Below are positions 1 to 7,503 of a stretch of 64,000 nt of DNA, in pieces. A program made the position numbers and the translations under genes. The first letter of the stretch is position 1; each line of letters starts with the position of its first letter. A model generated the notes under the pieces. That model ran no database searches. It had not been told where the DNA came from and worked only from the letters and a program-made list of their open reading frames with translations. Source of the stretch: Muricea muricata (lineage: Eukaryota; Cnidaria; Anthozoa; Malacalcyonacea; Plexauridae). The stretch is from contig OY979725.1 of assembly GCA_963855995.1 (NCBI GenBank), positions 4,821,418 to 4,885,417 on the forward strand, written 5' to 3'.

Positions 1-32
1 TCTCCCCTGTCTTTCTCACTGTATATCGGTAA

Positions 33-389
33 GAAGGTGGCATACTAAACAGACAAACACAACCTGGCTCAAGGGGATCTTCGTCAGGTTTCCACGGGGA
101 TGGGATAATTAGTCTATGTAGTAAAACGTATTATTGTTTTGGGGATGGGAAAGACAAATTTAGTTGCAAAGGGGTTAACAAAAAGAATAATGTTATTAAT
201 AAAGATAAATATTTAGATGTAATTTTAAGTAAACGTAGTGGGTCGGGTGTAAATAGGGGATTCAGAGTTATGAACAATACAATGTGCACATATGTTCAAG
301 TTAAAAACGCTTTTAGTTATTTTTATCCAAAACGTAAAGTTTTGGAAGACGGTGTTGCAACCATTCCATTAGATATATATGATCTGTAA
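33..389 (+). CDS. C-terminal fragment of an unrecognised mobile-element or viral protein, unit 1
   Basis: One frame is open for about 118 codons from the stop at 30-32 to the TAA at 387-389. It has no obvious ATG, so it reads as the last exon or C-terminal end of a longer protein. The C-terminal half is rich in Lys, Asn and Tyr and ends on a short acidic/hydrophobic tail. A GTAAG at 29-33 followed by a TACTAA-like box and CAG at about 88 could be a 60-bp intron. It resembles C-termini of replication proteins of Polinton-like elements. That is an impression from the pattern and from the neighbouring viral genes, not a proven match. The same frame is repeated in unit 2. Confidence 0.4.
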   Translation, partial: EGGILNRQTQPGSRGSSSGFHGDGIISLCSKTYYCFGDGKDKFSCKGVNKKNNVINKDKYLDVILSKRSGSGVNRGFRVMNNTMCTYVQVKNAFSYFYPKRKVLEDGVATIPLDIYDL

Positions 390-600
390 ATAGCTATTTT
401 GTGAATATATCTTTTCAACAACTAACATGTGTGCGTGTTATTACCATCTGTGTCTTATTCACTTTGCCCCAGGCGAATAAAACCTTGACAACACGGGGGA
501 TCATATAACACGATATATGTGATTTTGGACAATAATAGAATCGAGTTCGTGAGCGGGCATTGGTTTGTTTTGCTGAAACGGGACTCGCGGGACTTAATTT

Positions 601-697
601 GTCCCTCCACGGGACTTTGTGTCCCTCCACGGGACTTTTGCAAAACCTAATATCACTTTGCGGGACTTGCGGGACACAATTTGTCCCTCCACGGGAC
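601..697 (+). repeat. Cluster of GTCCC-loop-GGGAC hairpins, repeated in unit 2
   Basis: The 15-mer GTCCCTCCACGGGAC occurs at 601-615, 621-635 and 683-697. Each copy folds into a 5-bp stem with a 5-base loop. Related GGGACTCGCGGGAC and GGGACTTGCGGGAC copies lie between them. The cluster recurs about 900 bp later because of the tandem duplication. Confidence 0.85.
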
Positions 698-932
698 TTT
701 TACAAAAACTATTTTATTTGGTTTTGTGCATGTTTAACAATATTTAGTTATATGTTTAAGTTCATTTAATTATATGTACAGTTACACTTTTGTTATAGTT
801 ATTGGTAGATCTGTAAGTCCTGAATCAGTTCACCGATTTCCTTTTGCCGAAGGAATTCGTCATACGCTTTCTTACGAATCCGTTTCCTTACAAGTAAATG
901 TCTCCTCTGTCTTTCTCACTGTATATCGGTAA

Positions 933-1289
933 GATGGTGACATATTAAACAGACAAACACAACCTGGCTCAAGGGGATCTTCGTCAGGTTTCCACGGGGA
1001 TGGGATAATTAGTCTATGTAGTAAAACGTATTATTGTTTTGGGGATGGGAAAGACAAATTTAGTTGCAAAGGGGTTAACAAAAAGAATAATGTTATTAAT
1101 AAAGATAAATATTTAGATGTAATTTTAAGTAAACGTAGTGGGTCGGGTGTAAATAGGGGATTCAGAGTTATGAACAATACAATGTGCACATATGTTCAAG
1201 TTAAAAACGCTTTTAGTTATTTTTATCCAAAACGTAAAGTTTTGGAAGACGGTGTTGCAACCATTCCATTAGATATATATGATCTGTAA
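933..1289 (+). CDS. C-terminal fragment of an unrecognised mobile-element or viral protein, unit 2
   Basis: This is the second copy of the 118-codon open frame, with the same stop context and almost the same translation. That two tandem copies have both stayed open is expected from their recent duplication and does not by itself show selection. Neither copy has a start codon that would make a stand-alone gene, and no promoter is evident between units. The full protein, if it exists, would need exons to the left of the window. Confidence 0.35.
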   Translation, partial: DGDILNRQTQPGSRGSSSGFHGDGIISLCSKTYYCFGDGKDKFSCKGVNKKNNVINKDKYLDVILSKRSGSGVNRGFRVMNNTMCTYVQVKNAFSYFYPKRKVLEDGVATIPLDIYDL

Positions 1290-1864
1290 ATAGCTATTTT
1301 GTGAATATATCTTTTCAACAACTAACATGTGTGCGTGTTATTACCATCTGTGTCTTATTTACTTTGCCCGAGGCGAATAAAACCTTGACAACACGGGGGA
1401 TCATATAACACGATATATGTGGTTTTGGACAATAATAGAATCGAGTTCGTGAGCGGGCATTGGTTTGTTTTGCTGAAACGGGACTCGCGGGACTTAATTT
1501 GTCCCTCCACGGGACTTTGTGTCCCTCCACGGGACTTTTGCAAAACCTAATATCACTTTGCGGGACTTGCGGGACACAATTTGTCCCTCCACGGGACTTT
1601 TACAAAAACTATTTTATTTGGTTTTGTGTTTAACAATATTTAGTTATATGTTTAAGTTCATTTAATTATATGTACAGTCACACTTTTGTTATAGTTATTA
1701 GTAGATCTGTAAGTCCTGAATCAGTTCACCGATTTCCTTTTGCCGAAGGAATTCGTCATACGCTTTCTTACGAATCCGTTTCCTTACTAGTAAATGTCTC
1801 CCCTATCTTTCTCACTGTATATCGGTAAGATGGTGGCATACTAAGCAGACAAACACAACCTAGC

Positions 1865-1998
1865 TCAAGGGGGGTCTTCGTCAGGTTTCCACTCAAAGAA
1901 GTCACAAGCACTTTCTCTTGGATGAGGACAACAATAGAATAAACGATCCTGATTAGGACCCTCTTTCTTCACTTTCTTGGTGCGACATATCAGATCAT
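1865..1998 (-). CDS. GRF-type zinc-finger exon
   Basis: On the minus strand an open frame ends with a stop at 1865. It encodes a GRF zinc finger: Cys/His residues near the start, then 'KKVKKEGPNQDRLFYCC', a later single Cys and the 'DFFEW' ending. The Val-Lys-x-Gly-Pro-Asn, Phe-Tyr-x-Cys and Phe-Phe-x-Trp positions are the family hallmarks. GRF fingers bind single-stranded DNA in APE2, NEIL3, TOP3A and TTF2 and also occur in element proteins. The frame runs on into the 54-bp repeat array upstream, which is probably not coding. The conserved tail 'KPDEDP' is shared with the start of the 900-bp units. Confidence 0.6.
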
Positions 1999-1999
1999 G

Positions 2000-2410
2000 T
2001 CGGCAAAAGAGCGCGCCTATGGCGTACGTCACGGGGTATACGTACACTGTTTTAACCAACCAGAGCGCGACTATAGCGTACGTCACGGGGTATACGTACG
2101 CTGTTTTAACCAATCAGAGCGCGACTATAGCGTACGTCACGGGGCATACGTACGCTGTTTTAACCAACCAGAGCGCGGCTATAGCATACGTCACGGGGCA
2201 TACGTACGCTGTTTTAACCAATCAGAGCATAGCTATGGCGTACGTCACGGGGTATACGTACGCTGTTTTAACCAATCAGAGCGCGACTATAGCGTACGTC
2301 ACGGGGTATACGTACGCTGTTTAACCAATCAGAGCGTGGCTATAGCGTACGTCACGATGTGTACGTCACGGGGTGTACGTATGCTTTTCGACCAATCATA
2401 ATCTCGCATA
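2000..2410 (+). promoter_or_regulatory. 54-bp tandem array of CRE-like and CCAAT-box sites
   Basis: About seven units with a 54-bp period each contain TACGTCAC (a CRE half or full-site variant), the near-palindrome GTATACGTAC and AACCAATCAGAG, an excellent CCAAT box. The long open frames across it are by-products of the multiple-of-three period. Such an array is typical of a viral or element enhancer/promoter. Its position next to a block of viral-type genes fits that, but activity is inferred. Confidence 0.7.
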
Positions 2411-2989
2411 CTAATTAGTGCGGCGCCCTGCGGTACCCATGGGATTCGGAATACAGCTGAAACCAAATGAAACAAGACATATGAAACATTGTTTCAAAGT
2501 AGTCTCCGTGCATGGCCGATGACTCTGGATACTTCAAAATCTTACATGCTTTAACCATCCCTTGCCACATAACTACATGATGCAATAGTGATAGAGTCTG
2601 TTATGCTGCATATACTAAAATGACGATATAAATCCTTCTTACTCGCAAAATATCACCTGTACTTCTTTCTTTAAATTTTTTACTACAGCACTAAACATAT
2701 TCTGACTAGTATCCGAAGATATCGATATCTTTGCCCGTTTCATAAACAATACTGTGCGACAAAATAACCAAACAAAATACACGGTCATATAACGCGACAC
2801 ATAATAGCTAGACTATATTATACAACACAAACACGACATATAAAATATGAACCCTTTTTATTGTTGAAAGAATGCAGATAATGTAAACAAAGCGTGGCTA
2901 TAGCGTACGTAACACTGTTCGTAGTAAAGCACTGAAATAAAATTACTAAAACAAAATCACTACCACCACAATGTCTCAGACAGTAAAAG
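2411..2989. other. Spacer without a recognised gene
   Basis: The first 40 bases repeat the 'ctcgcatactaattagtgcggcgccct' boundary that also lies at 3870-3900, marking a segmental duplication of array plus boundary. One isolated CRE-like repeat piece sits near 2890-2910. Otherwise nothing coding is visible. Confidence 0.6.
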
Positions 2990-3484
2990 TTATTTATTAC
3001 TTCCTCTCCAATAAGCAAGATATCCTAAAATACAATTCATTTCACGGTCTTCCTTATTGCTGTGCAGTTGCCACAAAGTATACAAAGCGATTTCAGACTC
3101 TCTCTCTAAGTGTCTTAAATGTTCGAGAGCGTCTTTATGACACCTCAGTTTTAATACCCTTGTTGCTTCGGTAAATTCGTCCCAAACCGATCGATTTTCG
3201 TTCAGTAATGCGACAGCCTTTCTGTAATATAATTCCCATTTTTCTTCTTCAGTCAGCATCAGACAGTCATGCTGTATTGGGTGATCAATCTTGCAACCAC
3301 AACAATTCTCTTCACAGAGTCGCTCGATTTCAGTAAAAACAGCGTGCGTATATATCACTTCGATCAGGGAAAACAACTTCTGATATTCAACAGCGGATAT
3401 TTTATCCACATCGTCCTGACAAAATCCACAACCACGAACTCGTCTTCTTCTTGCAGAGCGTCGGTTATTCATTCTTGTCTTCAA
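2990..3484 (-). CDS. Small cysteine-containing protein of the viral/element module, unknown function
   Basis: This is a 164-codon frame. It begins with a very basic stretch (Arg-rich 'RRSARRRRVRGCGFCQDD', residues 7-24), then a helical region, then a central 'CCGCKIDHPIQHDC' motif at about residues 60-73, and ends in amphipathic helical sequence. The Cys-x-Gly-Cys...His...His-x-Cys spacing could bind a metal. I recognise this motif as recurring in small uncharacterised proteins beside Polinton-like elements in cnidarian genomes, but no function is known to me. It lies between two CRE/CCAAT arrays, the likely divergent control regions. The frame is unbroken. Confidence 0.65.
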   Translation of the reverse strand: MKTRMNNRRSARRRRVRGCGFCQDDVDKISAVEYQKLFSLIEVIYTHAVFTEIERLCEENCCGCKIDHPIQHDCLMLTEEEKWELYYRKAVALLNENRSVWDEFTEATRVLKLRCHKDALEHLRHLERESEIALYTLWQLHSNKEDREMNCILGYLAYWRGSNK

Positions 3485-3589
3485 GTTTCTATTAAACAGC
3501 TTAGTGATCGTAGTGAGTACAACGCGACGGTAAACTTATATAGTACAAACGCATCGGTGAATTTATATAGTTTTATGCCACCACCCATT

Positions 3590-3890
3590 AACCAACCAGA
3601 GTGCGGCTATAGCGTACGCCACGGGGCATACGTACGCTGTTTTAACCAATCAGCGCGCGGCTATGGCGTACGTCACGGTGGGGTGTACGTCACGGTGTGT
3701 ACGTCACGGTGTGTACGTACGCTTTTCGACCAATCAGCGCGCGACTATAGCATACGCCACGGGGCATACGTACGCTGTTTTAACCAATCAGAGCATAGCT
3801 ATGGCGTACGTCACGGGGTGTACGCCACGGGGTATACGTACGCTGTTTTAACCAACCAGCGCGCGACATTCTCGCATACTAATTAGTGCG
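3590..3890 (+). promoter_or_regulatory. Second CRE/CCAAT array
   Basis: Four to five units have the same core as the 2000-2410 array (TACGTCAC, GTACGCTG, AACCAATCAG). They are partly rearranged, with extra GTGTACGTCACGG insertions near 3680-3715. The array lies directly upstream of the 164-residue minus-strand gene and points the other way towards the membrane-protein genes. Confidence 0.7.
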
Positions 3891-4084
3891 GCGCCCTATG
3901 GAGGCTTGCGGCGCCCTGCGGTACCCTTGCGGCGCCCTGCGGTACCCTTGCGGCGCCCTATGGAGGCTTGCGGCGCCCTGCGGTACCCTTGCGGCGCCCT
4001 ATGGAGGCTTGCGGCGCCCTGCGGTACCCTTGCGGCGCCCTATGGAGGCTTGCGGCGCCCTGCGGTACCCTTGCGGCGCCCTAA
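3889..4084 (+). repeat. GC-rich 20/21-bp minisatellite
   Basis: Alternating units 'cttgcggcgccctatggagg' and a 21-bp partner ending in 'gcggtacc' form a tandem array in otherwise AT-rich DNA. A single unit is also at 2420-2440. Frames through it are low-complexity and not coding. Confidence 0.95.
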
Positions 4085-4140
4085 AAAAAAGGGTTGATCG
4101 GCCTTTATAATACTACTAACGATTGGCGTGGGACAAGAAA

Positions 4141-4341
4141 ATGGATAGGCTGCGGAACGAATTATCAGAAGCACAACGCGAAAAAAACGAAGCACAACAA
4201 AGCGAAATGCAGGCACGAATTAGGCTTGCACAAAAACTCACATTAACCTATCAACTGAGTAAATCGTTTAACGATCTACGGTCTGCTGTTATGGTTGCAA
4301 TAGGTGTTGGTGGAGCATTACTTTTAAAAAAGATTTCCTAA
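4141..4341 (+). CDS. Small coiled-coil plus membrane-anchor protein of viral module
   Basis: The first ATG is at 4141 and gives 66 residues; an in-frame TTG upstream is less likely. Residues 1-45 are a charged Glu/Gln/Lys/Arg helix with heptad character. A single hydrophobic segment near the C-terminus ('AVMVAIGVGGALLL') is followed by two lysines. It converges on the next gene with an 11-bp gap. Small tail-anchored proteins in a cluster beside a capsid gene resemble the minor membrane proteins of PRD1-like viruses. The individual role is unknown. Confidence 0.5.
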   Translation: MDRLRNELSEAQREKNEAQQSEMQARIRLAQKLTLTYQLSKSFNDLRSAVMVAIGVGGALLLKKIS

Positions 4342-4352
4342 TTTAAAATGAA

Positions 4353-4616
4353 TTAGGAAAATTTATAGGCTGCATATCCTATATCTGCAACAATACCGAT
4401 CGTATATAAATTTTCCAATAAGAAATTCGATGTTTTAAGACCGGTTGTAAGAAGAGAACCCGTTTCTTTTACAATATTGGTAACTCCTGCAACGGACTCT
4501 GGGACGGCTTCGAGCACGTCTTGACCGCCTGTTAACACCATAGTACCGGCTACTGCACCAGCTGTTAGAACAGGTGGTGCTACTTTCCCGGTACGTTTAC
4601 GCCATTTCTTTTTCAT
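4353..4616 (-). CDS. Small hydrophobic protein of viral module
   Basis: Eighty-seven residues begin with a basic head ('KKKWRKRTGK'), then a Gly/Ala/Thr-rich hydrophobic stretch (residues 14-30) and a second weakly hydrophobic C-terminal region. Its start overlaps the end of the next upstream gene by about 20 bp, the packing expected of virus genes. Probably a membrane or inner-capsid protein; no homolog is recognised. Confidence 0.5.
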   Translation of the reverse strand: MKKKWRKRTGKVAPPVLTAGAVAGTMVLTGGQDVLEAVPESVAGVTNIVKETGSLLTTGLKTSNFLLENLYTIGIVADIGYAAYKFS

Positions 4617-4983
4617 CTTTATCTTCGGTCAAATAATCGTAAGCTAGAAGCCCCGTACATCCTAAAATGATCACTGTTAATATTGTTCGTTTTGAAAGGT
4701 CAACTGTTGTGGCTACGTCGTTACTGTTTGCTGTAATCCTTATTAAAGTTGGAGGGTTATTTGAAATATCCATTGCTAATTGTGCAGATCCGCGCACACC
4801 AAACGTTTCGGTTACCGTTCCTACTGTTGTTAAAATAGCCGCAGTTTGTTCGTTATGTTTTACCTGTTTTCCGTATTCCTTTAATGATTTTTCGACAGCT
4901 TCGTTTAAAAGACTGTCGACCAATTCGGGGTCAATATCAATGAGCCCTTCTTTTGATAATTTCTTTAAATCCTGTCGTTTCAC
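4597..4983 (-). CDS. Tail-anchored protein of viral module, 128 residues
   Basis: The N-terminal 60 residues are charged and helical. A middle soluble part follows, then one transmembrane segment ('ILTVIILGCTGLLAYDYL', about residues 100-117) and a short acidic/basic tail. It overlaps the start of the 87-residue gene, so the two were probably expressed together. Function unknown; a minor virion membrane protein is the best guess from context. Confidence 0.5.
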   Translation of the reverse strand: MKRQDLKKLSKEGLIDIDPELVDSLLNEAVEKSLKEYGKQVKHNEQTAAILTTVGTVTETFGVRGSAQLAMDISNNPPTLIRITANSNDVATTVDLSKRTILTVIILGCTGLLAYDYLTEDKDEKEMA

Positions 4984-5035
4984 TTCTATCGTTTATTTTA
5001 AATTTTTTCTAAACGGGATAATATTTTTGGCCTAT

Positions 5036-5260
5036 TCAACCTAGGTTGTTGTTTTTTGAAGTATATAAAAAGCCGCCAACACCCACTGCCGTTATTGCAA
5101 GCACGGCAGGTAAAATCATTTTTGATCGGTCTTCTTCTTGTACCTTGTTTTGTTCATCTTGCCGTAATCGTTTAAATTCTTCGCGTTTCTGCTTGTTATA
5201 CTCGGCTAATCGTTTTCCTTGTTCGACGCATTTGGGATCCTTTAAAGTAATCGTTTCCAT
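5036..5260 (-). CDS. Coiled-coil tail-anchored small protein of viral module
   Basis: Seventy-four residues. Residues 10-48 are strongly charged (Lys/Arg/Glu/Gln) and predicted coiled coil. Residues 50-66 are one membrane span ('ILPAVLAITAVGVGGFLY') followed by a short polar end. The layout matches the 4141 protein, which suggests a small family of membrane-tethered helices in this module. Confidence 0.5.
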   Translation of the reverse strand: METITLKDPKCVEQGKRLAEYNKQKREEFKRLRQDEQNKVQEEDRSKMILPAVLAITAVGVGGFLYTSKNNNLG

Positions 5261-5676
5261 AATTTATATTACAGCAGTGCTACAACAGTGCTGTAACACT
5301 GCTGCAACTACCTTGCAAACAAATACGCAGCAAAATACAACCAGCTATACAACAACCTTAAAATTACTTGCATTTTACTTAAAAGTTGTTTAAAGTTACC
5401 TTCTAAGCAATTTTAAAACAAAACTAAGCAAGTACACAGCAAAATACAGTTAGCTATACAGCTACTTTAAAATTACTTACATTTTTGCTTGTTACCTTAA
5501 AGTTACCTTACTACAACCTGCATAAAAAATGTTATAACCAAGAACAGGTTATAACATTACTCTTCTTTTTGGTACAATAATATATCTTCGTCACTGTCGG
5601 ATAATAGCGAATATGTTTTTTTCTGTTTTTTGTTGAACCGTTTAAAAATTTTTTAAAAGGAAAACACATTTTTTAT
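5261..5676. other. Non-coding gap with a hairpin and a direct repeat
   Basis: CAGCAGTG and CACTGCTG near 5273-5305 can form an imperfect hairpin with inner repeats of the same motif. Two related blocks of about 58 bp at roughly 5321-5378 and 5427-5485 share 'agcaaaatac' and 'aaaattactt', 106 bp apart. No frame looks real. It could be a control region or origin-like spacer of the element. Confidence 0.5.
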
Positions 5677-5946
5677 TTAAACCTCCAAAACGTTACCGCT
5701 GTTAACCGATCTTTCTTTAGCATGTAAGTTAACATTTACAAAACTGTCTTTGATCGTTTTTTCTGTAATCTCTTTAACTTCTTGTTTAAACTTATCGTCT
5801 TTTCGTTTTTGGCGGCGACGTGTCATTAAACATTCTAACAGCATTGATCCCACAGTGCTCATGACAAAGGCACCAACACCTGCAACAGCGTAGAAAACAG
5901 ATTCTTCATGTAGTTTTATGAAATCAGGTATAGGTGTGGTAATCAT
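5677..5946 (-). CDS. Single-span membrane protein of viral module, 89 residues
   Basis: A short N-terminus, a long hydrophobic span at residues 16-40 ('FYAVAGVGAFVMSTVGSMLL'), an immediate basic stop-transfer ('RRRQKRK') and a helical charged C-terminus. It sits 37 bp from the next gene in the same direction. It has no recognised family. Confidence 0.5.
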   Translation of the reverse strand: MITTPIPDFIKLHEESVFYAVAGVGAFVMSTVGSMLLECLMTRRRQKRKDDKFKQEVKEITEKTIKDSFVNVNLHAKERSVNSGNVLEV

Positions 5947-5983
5947 TTATTCAGATGATTTTTTGGACCGGTTTAAGTTAATA

Positions 5984-6169
5984 TCACCTATAACAGGCAT
6001 CTTTTTTGGGACCGTTGTTTCTACGTAAATATTCGACGGCAACAGCAGACCCAAAAACAGTTGTTAAAGAATTCACCATTTTGTTCTTGTTATATTTGGA
6101 CAGCACTTTTTCGACTCCCATAGATAATGCTGCAACTAAAGCAGCAGACACATATTTGTTAGACTTCAT
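5984..6169 (-). CDS. Small membrane protein just downstream of capsid gene
   Basis: Sixty-one residues: basic start, Ala/Val-rich hydrophobic segment (residues 7-18), then a second mildly hydrophobic segment around residues 35-47. It follows the capsid remnant in the same direction within about 10 bp of the apparent capsid C-terminal frame. Likely part of the same transcription unit. Confidence 0.45.
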   Translation of the reverse strand: MKSNKYVSAALVAALSMGVEKVLSKYNKNKMVNSLTTVFGSAVAVEYLRRNNGPKKDACYR

Positions 6170-6171
6170 CT

Positions 6172-6913
6172 CTTTTATTTTATAATACCTTCGAGATTAG
6201 CACCTTCGAATTGTGCAAAACCGTCCGATACAAGGTAAACGTAACACGTTACGTCGTTTGTTGTAGCCTTCTTTTTTATTTCGTATTTCGTATTCTAACC
6301 GTAAGTTTGTAAGTTCATACGACCCCACAACACCTTTCTCACCGCGTGGAACAAAAATATTTTCGTTTGACGCCAACCGCATTTCAAATTCAAATTCCTC
6401 GCGAAGAGCGCACGGTGCAAACAACCCGCAGTTATCTAATATCTGTCCCAATTGGATTCGAATCGTACTACAAAAAATTTTATACAACCCTTCCACTGCA
6501 GCATTATTGACGTACGTATTATCCTCACTAAATTTTTTCCGTATTAACTCGGTCATAATACCGCTCGACCGTTTACGTTGTCGCTCCTCGTTCGTCTGCC
6601 ACAAATCACGGAACAACGAGTACGTGTTTTCGTTTGTGTTTTCGTAAATTTCTTTGTTACCGTATTTTACAGAAAATTTCTTAACTAATGCTTTGGAAAG
6701 ATTATTTACACATGTTGCTTTTGTACCATCTACTTTAAAGTTAAAAGCAACGTTTACGCTGCTTGGAACTGCGCAAAAATCGTTCCGAAGATGTGGGAGT
6801 CGGACTGTTAATAGTTCACCTGCTTTTACGGTCGAGGGATATAATGTTATTTCATAGTTTTTTCGTTCGCCGGTGATTTCTGCTTCAGTATACGTTTGTT
6901 TACAACAAGTCAT
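6172..6913 (-). pseudogene. Double-jelly-roll major capsid protein, internally deleted
   Basis: The ATG at 6911-6913 opens 238 codons. The N-terminal jelly-roll pattern typical of Polinton, adintovirus and Polinton-like-virus capsids is clear: a polar start, 'RLPHLRNDF', 'ALVKKFSVKYGNKEIYE', 'LDNCGLFAPCAL' and 'YELTNLRLEYE' at about residues 205-215. After that the frame runs into unrelated residues and stops at 6197. The last roughly 30 codons in a second frame, down to about 6172, look like a capsid C-terminal strand, so the second jelly roll seems to have been deleted. Full family members are about 450-600 residues, so this copy is about half length. It is divergent from the ATPase with 14 bp between starts. 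Confidence 0.75.
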
Positions 6914-6927
6914 TTATTATATAAACT
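6914..6927. promoter_or_regulatory. 14-bp divergent intergenic between capsid and ATPase
   Basis: Only 'atttattatataaact' and its neighbours separate the two ATGs. It is very AT-rich with a TATATAA core that could act in both directions. Promoter function is inferred from position alone. Confidence 0.35.
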
Positions 6928-7503
6928 ATGTCGCACACGCTAATTGTTGGCCGATCTGGCTATGGAAAAACACATTATCTTTTAAACTATTTAAAGGAAA
7001 ACTGTGGACAGAAATATAATGTGATATACTGTATATTATTTGTCCAACGTATAGTATTAATTCTATGTGGCAGACCTGGTCGTGTAAAAACGATTCTGGC
7101 GTAAAAGCGTTTAAAACGAATGTGAACCGTGCTATTAAAAATATTTTATTATCACACCCGCAAGGAAAAAAAGGACTTGTTATTTTAGACGATATTGCGT
7201 TTACGAAAGACGTTAAAAAACAGTCGAGCGAACTTGTTAACGTCGGTTTTCTGGTCGTCGCCGTGGAATCGATACGATCGTTCTTACACAACAACTCACG
7301 AGTATTGCAAAAGCGTACCGTGAAAATATAACGTTTTTAGTCTCGTTTTATATGCCTGGAAAACGAGACATGAAGGTTATTGTAGACGACTTTTTAGATT
7401 CTGAAGTCAACGTAAAAGAGATTAGTAAACAATTACGGAAAACACCTTATGCACAGCTTGAAATCTCTTTACAAAGCCCATACGGACATCAAATAAAATG
7501 TTA
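6928..7503 (+). pseudogene. A32/FtsK-HerA-type DNA-packaging ATPase, frameshifted
   Basis: The first frame starts MSHTLIV and has the P-loop 'GRSGYGKTH' at residues 8-16, then is lost by about 7060. A second frame (about 7065-7260) carries the Walker B strand 'GLVILDD' and the following helix. A third frame (about 7258-7503) carries the 'TQQLTS' sensor region and the conserved C-terminal end. Together these are the order and spacing of viral genome-packaging ATPases, in three frames, so the copy is inactive. Its stop overlaps the ATG of the next gene by 6 bp (ATGTTAA). It pairs functionally with the capsid remnant. Confidence 0.8.

Larger units (their letters stand above)
1..1893. repeat. 900-bp tandem duplication, two full units and a third partial one
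   Basis: Bases 1-900 and 901-1796 are almost identical. A third partial copy begins at 1797 and diverges at about 1893. Each unit starts with the same 'ctttctcactgtatatcggt' stretch, carries the same open frame and then the same GTCCC hairpin cluster. Differences between units are single bases plus a few short indels, such as a loss near 1628. The near identity points to a recent unequal-exchange or assembly-level duplication. Unit 1 is cut by the window edge, so more units may lie upstream. Confidence 0.95.

Noticed and set aside
415-643. Minus-strand frames of 62-71 codons in the 900-bp units (again at 1,315-1,543)
   Set aside because: They run across the hairpin cluster, have no family feature and shadow non-coding DNA.
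2000-2410. Regular 54-bp repeats resembling a CRISPR array
   Set aside because: No unique spacers: the whole 54 bp repeats. The context is animal DNA, and units carry promoter motifs.
3886-4110. 74- and 63-codon frames over the GC-rich minisatellite
   Set aside because: Repeat artefact, 21-bp units keep frame open.
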